Assembly (NCBI RefSeq): GCF_029784135.1
Contig: NC_073746.1
Coordinates: 181,599,788-181,663,787, forward strand
Direction: 5' to 3'
DNA from: Toxorhynchites rutilus septentrionalis
Lineage: Eukaryota > Arthropoda > Insecta > Diptera > Culicidae
DNA: 64,000 nucleotides
Position 1 is the stretch's first letter. Each line of letters opens with the position of its first letter. Of the stretch, positions 57,355-64,000 are shown piece after piece. A program made the translations under genes and the position numbers. The notes under the pieces are model-generated. The model saw only the letters and a list, made by a program, of their open reading frames with translations, was not told the origin of the DNA and did not search any database.

Positions 57355-58334
57355 AAGAATACATCGAAATGGGGCATATGCGGAAGGTGGAGGAGGATCA
57401 ATCAAATCAATTAAAGCGATGTTATCTACCGCATCACGCTGTTCTAAAGGAGTCCAGTACCACTACGAAATTGAGAGTAGTTTTTGATGCCTCATGCAAA
57501 ACATCGAACGGTATTTCTTTAAATGACGCATTGTTCGTGGGTCCAGTTATTCAACGAGACCTCAGGGCAATTATCCTTCGCTGTCGAACTTATCAAGTGA
57601 TGATTGTGGCTGACATTGAGAAAATGTTTCGCCAGATAAACATAGATCCCAAGGATGCACCACTGCAGAGTATTTTATGGCGGGCTGATGAGAATGAAAA
57701 CCTTGCAACGTACGAGTTGTCCACAGTAACTTACGGGACGAAACCCGCACCATTCCTGGCAACTCGCACTTTGAAACAACTGGCATCTGATGAACGTGAG
57801 AGATATCCACTAGCTGCGAAGGCAGTCGAAGAAGATATGTACATCGACGACTTAATCACAGGACCGGATGACGTCAATACAGCAATAGAATTAAGAAGAC
57901 AATGTGAGCAAATGATGTCCAGCGGCGGGTTCACTTTGAGAAAATGGGCTTCAAACGTAACAGCAGTATTGGAAGGCGTTGCTCAAGAATCACTCGCATC
58001 ACCAGAAATTCATGAAATCAGCTGGGAGCTGGATCAGGCTGTAAGAACGTTAGGTTTAACATGGCTGCCTAAGACTGACTGTTTAAAATTCCAATTCGAA
58101 ATTCCTCCACTCTTATCAAATCAAAGCTTCACCAAACGAAGGGTATTAGCCATTATCGCCACACTATTCGACCCTCTTGGGCTACTGGGTGCGGTCATTA
58201 TAACGGCAAAAATTTTCATGCAGAAGCTTTGGACTCTCTGCAATGAACAACATAAGCATTTACAATGGGATGATACTTTACCAACTGAAGTGCAAAAGAA
58301 TGGCGAAGATTCCACAGGTGGCTACCACTTCTGA
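57330..58334 (+). pseudogene. BEL reverse transcriptase domain
   Basis: Blocks in order: YLPHHAVLKESSTTTKLRVV, FDASCKTSNGISLNDAL, the catalytic aspartate in MIVADIEKMFRQI, TYGTKPAPFLATRTL, and the catalytic pair in MYIDDLITG (57840-57851). The thumb region ends with RVLAIIATLFDPLGLLG. All catalytic residues are intact. The frame is lost near 58295 by a one-base shift. Confidence 0.93.
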
Positions 58335-60451
58335 ATGAAATAAAAATTCATCGATGTGTCGTATCATCTGAAGCTAACTCGATAGAAATACATGGTTTTT
58401 CAGACGCATCTGAAAGAGCTTATGGCACATGCATATATATCAGAAGCATTAACACGAACGGCGAGGTCACCGTGCGGCTCATTTCTTCAAAATCTAAGGT
58501 TGCTCCGTTGAAGGTGCAATCATTGCCACGCTTGGAACTTTGTGGAGCAGTACTAGCGGTCGAATTGATGGAAAAGGTGAAGGAAGCAGTACGAGCACAC
58601 AAAATTTTCTTCTGGACCGATTCAACCTGTGTGCTTCAATGGATCAAGGCTACGCCAACCACGTGGGTAACATTTGTGGCAAATCGGGTGGCAAAAATTC
58701 AAACTTTTCGAGGAAAATGGAATCACGTTCCCGGTACATCCAATCCAGCGGACTTAATTTCAAGAGGAGTAGCTCCAGATGTCATCGGAAAATGCAGCTT
58801 GTGGTGGGAGGGCCCATGCTGGTTGAAAGAAGTTGAGGAAAACTGGCCATGTCAGCCAACAGTCGTTGACGAGGATCCGCCAGAGGTCCGCCGCAAGGTG
58901 GCAGCATGTTTGACGGCAGTGGAACCGAAGTTCGACATCTGGTACATCTCGAAATTTTCGTCATATACAAAAATGATACGAACAACGGCGTACTGGGTGC
59001 GTTTAATTGAGCTTCAGAGGAACCCAAAATCGGATCACAATTTTGGATTCCTTACATCAAGCGAGCTCAAGGGAGCGGAAATGATTTTGTTTCGCTTGGT
59101 TCAACGGTTGGCGTTCAACCAAGAAATTAGAGCACTGTCGAACAGCAAACCAGTGCCTCGTAATTCATCACTTCGATGGTTCAATCCTTTTATCATGGAA
59201 GACGGCATACTACGCGTAGGTGGGAGATTAAGCCAATCTCAAGAACGAGCTGAAACAAAGCATCAAATTGTATTACTGGCTAAGCATCCAATAACCACAA
59301 TGATTTTTGTTTACCATCACGAAAAGTTGTTGCACGCCGGTCCACAATTACTGCTAAGTGCTGTCCGGTTACGTTTCTGGCCATTAGGCGGCCGAAACAT
59401 TGCTAAAAGGGTGGTCCATCAATGCCAACGGTGTTTCAGAGCGAAACCAATTCTGATCCAACAACAAATGGGTCAATTACCAAGGGAAAGAGTGACAGTA
59501 GGTTGAGCATTCCTGAAATCCGGAGTAGACTATTTTGGACCTGTATATATCCGCGATGGCCCCCGAAAACCTGCAAGAAAAACTTATGTAGCGCTGTTTG
59601 TGTGTATGAGTACGAAGGCAGTGCATATGGAGCATGTTACGGATTTGTCGACTGAACGATTTCTGCAGGCTTTGAGACGGTTTATTTCTCGACGTGGCCG
59701 ATGCACGGACATCTTTTCCGATAATGGTACTAATTTCGTGGGTGCAAAGAATAAAATGTGTGAGTTGTTCGATTTGCTCAAGGATCAGCGACATCATGAT
59801 GCTATCTCCAAGGAATGTGCAAACGAGGGGATGCAATGGCACTTTATTCCTCCAGCAGCCCCACACTTTGGTGGATTATGGGAAGCTGCGGTACGCTCAG
59901 CAAAATTCCATCTACTACGTGTACTAGGAGAAAATCCGGTCTGCCAAGAAGATTTCAGCACCCTTTTGGTCCAGGTAGAAGCGTGTTTAAATTCCCGGCC
60001 GCTTACCCCAATGTCAGATGATCCAACCGATCTGGAAACTCTGACTCCGGCTCATTTTCTGACAGGTGACTCGCTTCAAAATATTCCGGAACCTGATTAT
60101 AGCACGGTCCAGCTCAATCGTTTAAGTCGATGGCAACTAGTGCAAAGGCAATTGCAGGATTTCTGGAAACGTTGGCGTACTGAGTATTTATCCCAACTCC
60201 AGGCCAGGTCGAAAAACTGGAAATCACCAATAAAATTGGATATAGGAATGTTGGTAATCATGGTGGATGGAAATAATCCACCAATGCTATGGAAGAAAGG
60301 TCGCATTGAGGAATTACACCCTGGAAAGGATGGTATAGTACGTGTAGTTACCGTGCGGACATCAAGTGGGCTATTTAAGCGTCCTGTAGCTAAACTTTGT
60401 TTGTTGCCAATGGAAGGAAACTCAACTAATCATAATGAAGCTGATCACTGA
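58300..60451 (+). pseudogene. BEL RNase H and integrase, one internal stop
   Basis: After the shift near 58295 one frame runs to 60451 with a single TGA at 59504-59506. RNase H: FSDASERAYG, LPRLELCGAVLA and FWTDSTCVLQWI carry the acidic residues. Integrase: an HHCC zinc-binding region (YHHEKLLHAGPQ, then CQRCFRAKP, about 59310-59440), the DDE core with the first D in SGVDYFGP, the second in FSDNGTNF and the E in GGLWEAAV, then the conserved C-terminal region (SRWQLVQRQLQDFWKRW). The TGA falls between the zinc-binding region and the core. Confidence 0.93.
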
Positions 60452-60519
60452 ACATCATGGCGCAAGAGAAGATCACTGTTTACTTCAGAAGTCCGGAGAC
60501 ACTTCAGGGTGCGCGAGGA

Positions 60520-60870
60520 TGTTGCGGGATTCAAGAGCTGTGAACGGTATCCACTCGGTGAGGGTTTCTATTGGGTATTTCTCGGCGCACGCTTACCAGT
60601 GCAAGTAGACTCATTGTGGTACTAGATTTGTCGGAGTTAAATTTAAATGTTCGTAAGAATAGGGTATTGTACTATAGTTATTGTAAGAGGAGATCTTTTT
60701 GAAACCATTGTACCGTCAATCGTCCATCAATATACTTGTGTCTATCGTATTTGAAGAAATGTTTAAATGTTATGTAATAATTCGTTAATTAGTTAATAAA
60801 TGTAACGTAAATGTAATGCAGTTCGTCAATAAATACAATATCAAAATACACTGCGGATAATCAATATACA
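60520..60870 (+). repeat. BEL 3' LTR
   Basis: 351 bp, same start and end as the 5' LTR, preceded by a short purine-rich stretch (GGGTGCGCGAGGA) that may act as the polypurine tract. Confidence 0.95.
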
Positions 60871-60875
60871 CATTG

Positions 60876-62189
60876 TATTTGACGGTACCAATTGATGAAA
60901 ATACCAAAAGTCTTCATAAATATAAGGCAATTTCATGCCAACTCGTCTTAGGAGTTGGTAGCACCATCTCAGATTGCAGCGAAACGTTGTGGGTGCAAAC
61001 ACATGGGTCTTTTAAGCAACTTTGCATACTTGAAATATTCAAAATAGAATTAGACTACTTTTTGAAAAGCACCAAAAAATTTTTCTTGATTTTTTACAAA
61101 GAATTATAACTCAAAAACTATAATAGCTACAACATTTATAAGATGAAATGTAGGAAATGATTCTATTATATTAATTATAAATTATATAATCTATTAATTT
61201 TCATAAAAATATACCAATTTTTTGGAAAAAAAATTATTTTAAAAATTAAAATTCATTTTTATTAAAAACGAATTTTTTTAAATTCTCAAAAAAAAATATA
61301 TGAATAGAAAAAATTATTGAAAAAAATATTTTGAAAATAAAATTCATTTTTCTCGAAAACATGTTTCTCTGAAATTCTGAAAAAATAGATATGAATAGCC
61401 CTTACAAATTAAAAACAAGTCGTCTATACATCGGAAGATGGGCACTTTTACAAGGAAAAAGTTTTTCTAACAACAATTTTTTAATGTTTTCTTTGAAAAA
61501 AATGCAACTAATCCTTATTTTGTTCGAAGTCATGATAGTAATATAGTGTATTCCACAAAGTTTTAGATTTTATTAAAATATGAACTTTCGTCGAAGACGT
61601 TAACTTTCTATCTTTTGCAGTTTTTTTTAATATAGGGCATTTCGGTATGGAGACTCCTGAAAAAATAATGTTCTACGCGTTACATTCTTGAGTGTAAATT
61701 ATCGCGTTTAACATGTTCTTGACATGTTTCTAAATTGAAAAAAGTTATCAGAGCATGTACATTAGGGTGCTAATGAATGTATGGGAAAAATCGACCCTAA
61801 AATTTCAAAAAGTTAAAAGTTTTTCGGAGTACGAAACGAAAAGAATGGTTTTGGGTGCCCATAAAAATAGTTATCTCGATTTTTCATTCGGAAATTGCGA
61901 CGAAATATTGATTTGCACGATAATATACCCTATGCAAAATATTGGCTCATTCGGGCTTCATTTATAGGTGTCACAAACAGAAATGTCAACCTTTCTGATT
62001 TTTCAGGATTTCCCAGACTTTTGGACATGTTCCCTGATATCCTGACAAACACCCAATTTTGTCTGATTTTCCTGAAATGACCCTGATTTCTCTTGATTTT
62101 TTAACGTCGTCCTTTGAAAAAACCGTGTTGCTTATTCGTAACGTGATAATAATGCGTTACGAATAAGCAACAATGATTAGTCGTAATAA
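60876..62189. other. A+T-rich non-coding, with one dispersed-repeat match
   Basis: No gene. 61935-61975 (GGGCTTCATTTATAGGTGTC) is a diverged relative of the repeat pair at 6.2 and 7.6 kb. A perfect 17-bp hairpin lies at 62127-62171. Confidence 0.5.
62127..62171. repeat. perfect 17-bp hairpin, 11-nt loop
   Basis: GTTGCTTATTCGTAACG and its exact reverse complement flank TGATAATAATG. Confidence 0.9.
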
Positions 62190-62275
62190 ATATACTGGAA
62201 TCCCTTTTGAAAGCTCTTTAATCTGGCTGAGAGATGTTATTCTACCAGCTGAACTACAAAATGCTCTCTAGAGGG
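62190..62275 (-). other. decayed tRNA-like sequence
   Basis: The minus strand contains GTAGTTCAGCTGGTAGAATA, which is a good tRNA D-arm/A-box, followed by an anticodon-stem-like CTCTCAGCC-AGATTAAAGAG. The T-arm is degenerate (GGGATTCC), and the acceptor stem cannot be closed. It may be a tRNA pseudogene or SINE head. Confidence 0.35.
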
Positions 62276-62454
62276 CAAGCACTTCAACTCTATGCATAGT
62301 ATTTTTAGGCTGCGAAAAAATGACAAAATATTGTAAAATAGAACTATGCATATAAAATTAAATACATCCTATAGAATTAAGCTTTTGATCTTTCGAAAAT
62401 CGGCACGAACTTCTAGGGCAACCTAATATGAGCTATCCTGATTCCTTCCTGATC

Positions 62455-62895
62455 GATCGTGAGTTCAAAACTCAGGGCCCTCATTGACCATCTTTGTGTT
62501 GTTACAGAATAACTACGTCCACGCAACAATCATTAGCGATGGAGATCGATCCACGGTCGAAATAAGATCGATTCATCCATACAACTGCTCTGCTCTGCCA
62601 GACACATCGGGCTACTGTTCTATAAATAACTCAACAATGATCAATCAACTGTCTCCGCTGTCCGGTGGTCCAACTGGATAATGGAAGAACAGAAAGAATA
62701 TTCTTACGCCTAAATGGCTACTGTGTGAATGTACCATATGTAATGGTATAGAAGGAATACTGGCGATTGGCAACTGTGTAATGTGCTAGTTATAGATATG
62801 ATAACCATGTGACATGTACATGATTAAAATTCGGCTCTGTTACAGCTAGATTGCTAATGAGCCTTAAATAAATAAATGAGATAAAAAAAAATCAC
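62455..62895 (+). mobile_element. retroposon 3' tail (plus), same family as 8400-8735
   Basis: About 440 bp ending in AAATTCGGCTCTGTTACAGC, then GAGCCTTAAATAAATAAATG and an A run (62884-62892). It aligns with the minus-strand copy at 8400-8735. The tail shares GAGCCTTAATAAA with the LINE at 63041-63930, so it may be that LINE's partner or a truncated relative. Confidence 0.7.
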
Positions 62896-63040
62896 CGGAA
62901 ATCAGGGTTTTCAAATAAAAAATTCGGTGTCAAATGTCTTAATATTGCATGACACGTCGAGATTTACAGTTATAAAAAAAAAGACTAAGTGCCAAAAAAA
63001 CATTTTTTAAACAAAAAAAAAATTTCGAGATAACTGTAAA

Positions 63041-63930
63041 GTTCGGTCGTTGGTTACACACGATTATCCCTAAGGTTTCGACGAAAGCTTGGTTTAAGGG
63101 ATTGAATGTCGGTCGTGTTTTCATTCGCGTGATATCTCGGCTTATGTCCAATCACTACAACCTAAACGCGCATCTCTATCGAATTGGGCTCGCAGCAAAC
63201 AATCTTTGTGATTGTGGCGATGGCTACCACGACATCGAGCATATTGTCTGGTCGTGTATCCGGTTCCATGCTGCTCGCTCTCAGCTCTCTAGAGCACTGA
63301 GAGCAAAAGGCAGACAATCGGATATCCCCGTCCGGGATATCTTAGGTAGCCGTGATCCTGATCTTCTGCTTCATCTATACCTGTTCCTCAGGAACGCCGA
63401 TGTCAACGTTTAATGATTTTTCCTTCGTTGTGTCCCTGTTTCGTATCCCTCCTATTCGATCTATAAACTTTTACTTAGTCGCGGCAATACATACACACAC
63501 TCTTTACAGATACACGGGCCAAAGGTTGTGCAGTCCACTGATGATTCAACAAAAGCCAAAGGTTGTACCGCTCATGACAACTCTACACGAGCTGATGATT
63601 GCGCCGGCTAGTGACCATTCTATCCTGGATTCCTCGAGAAGACGCACCACGCTAGATATGGGGTACAGACTAGGGGGGCGTTGCTGATTAATGGTCAGCT
63701 GCATCCCAATAGGAAGTATCCCGTGTCGGGCACAGGTACAGATCATTGAAGACAGCAACATCACAATTACGAAAACACTTGTAATACTAACCTCGAGCCA
63801 ACCGCGAGTAATCGGTTACATATTACTAACATAGTTATAAGGAAAACATTGTCGAAATATTGAACTCCCGGCCCCGTCAGGTTGACGCCATATGAGCCTT
63901 AATAAAAATATATATTTTGGATAAAAAAAA
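63041..63930 (+). mobile_element. RNase-H-type LINE (I/LOA/R1 group), 5'-truncated
   Basis: An 890-bp insertion with a perfect 9-bp target duplication AACTGTAAA (63032-63040 and 63931-63939) and an A tail. It contains only the C-terminal coding end and the 3' untranslated region ending TGAGCCTTAATAAAAAT. The perfect duplication indicates a recent event. Confidence 0.88.
63042..63413 (+). pseudogene. LINE ORF2 C-terminal end with CCHC-like motif
   Basis: Open from the truncation point, the frame encodes GRWLHTIIPKVSTKAWFKGL, then NVGRVFIRVISRLMSNHY, RIGLAANNLCDCG and YHDIEHIVWSC. The C-x-C...H...H...C pattern (DCGDGYHDIEHIVWSC) is the C-terminal zinc-binding segment seen after the RNase H domain in several insect LINE clades. 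The stop is at 63411-63413. There is no start codon because of 5' truncation. Confidence 0.82.
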
Positions 63931-64000
63931 AACTGTAAATCTCGACAAGTAATGTTATTTTAAGACATTTGGCATCATTTTTTTTTTTGAAAACCTCGAT

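Larger units (their letters stand above)
54332..60870 (+). mobile_element. BEL/Pao LTR retrotransposon, full length
   Basis: A 6.5-kb element with 351-bp LTRs (TG...CA) and a 5-bp target duplication CATTG (54327-54331 and 60871-60875). The internal order is primer-binding site, gag with zinc knuckles, aspartic protease, reverse transcriptase, RNase H and integrase, as in BEL/Pao. The two LTRs look identical base for base, suggesting a very recent insertion. Yet the coding region carries several frameshifts and two in-frame stops. So the copy is defective and was probably mobilised by another element's proteins, or the assembly contains errors. Confidence 0.95.
62898..64000. mobile_element. 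inverted-repeat (foldback) MITE with a LINE inside, cut by window end
   Basis: The left arm (about 62903-62976) and right arm (63931-64000) are inverted copies: CAAATGTCTTAA and GTCGAGATTTACAGTT on the left appear as reverse complement on the right, and GTTTTCAAA(T/A)AAAAA near the left tip pairs with the sequence just before the window end. The LINE at 63041-63930 is inserted between them. The true right tip lies outside the window. Confidence 0.7.

Overview
The window looks like A+T-rich nuclear DNA from a mosquito, most likely a culicine (Aedes-like). The reasons are the transposon company it keeps: a DD37E Tc1/mariner element of the type described from mosquitoes, a Feilai-like tRNA-derived SINE, Jockey-clade LINEs, a LINE tail of CAAGCT repeats, a BEL/Pao retrotransposon and several hAT, mariner and Tc1 remnants. 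There are no operons, ribosome binding sites or other bacterial features. The species call is an inference from repeat families; no mosquito protein-coding gene is complete here.

Layout. 1-5 kb: decayed sequence with a mariner transposase fragment and one internally deleted mariner copy. 5-9.6 kb: non-coding, with dispersed repeats and a second copy of the same deleted mariner. 9.9-13.3 kb: two diverged copies of a local repeat, each broken by insertions (a Jockey LINE that itself carries a SINE, a CR1/L2-like LINE tail, and a 247-bp insert). 13.3-16.5 kb: unique-looking DNA with the best host exon candidate, a signal-peptide exon on the minus strand (14600-14714) with a consensus splice donor. 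16.6-24.5 kb: a nest of DNA transposons, including a DD37E element with a nearly intact transposase, a hAT MITE, a hAT-like element and a spliced-looking pogo/psq-type helix-turn-helix exon. 24.9-26.6 kb: an element with subterminal repeats holding a foldback core. 26.6-30.2 kb: unique non-coding DNA. 30.2-42.7 kb: nested MITEs, a tandem-repeat element, broken LINEs and a 3-kb Jockey element. 45-51 kb: a Tc1 stub and a large foldback element split by a LINE with a 25-bp target duplication. 51.2-54.3 kb: unique non-coding DNA. 54332-60870: a complete-length BEL/Pao element with 351-bp LTRs that look identical. 61-64 kb: retroposon tails and the start of an inverted-repeat element interrupted by a LINE.

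How the parts work together: almost everything recognisable is mobile DNA, and most of it is dead. The story is one of repeated nesting, so relative ages can be read from target duplications. The region is probably intergenic or a long intron of the gene that owns the exon at 14.6 kb. No complete, clearly functional novel system was found; the best leads are the foldback family with a conserved core, the BEL copy with young LTRs but broken reading frames, the pogo/psq-type exon, and a perfect 32-bp hairpin at 36.55 kb.
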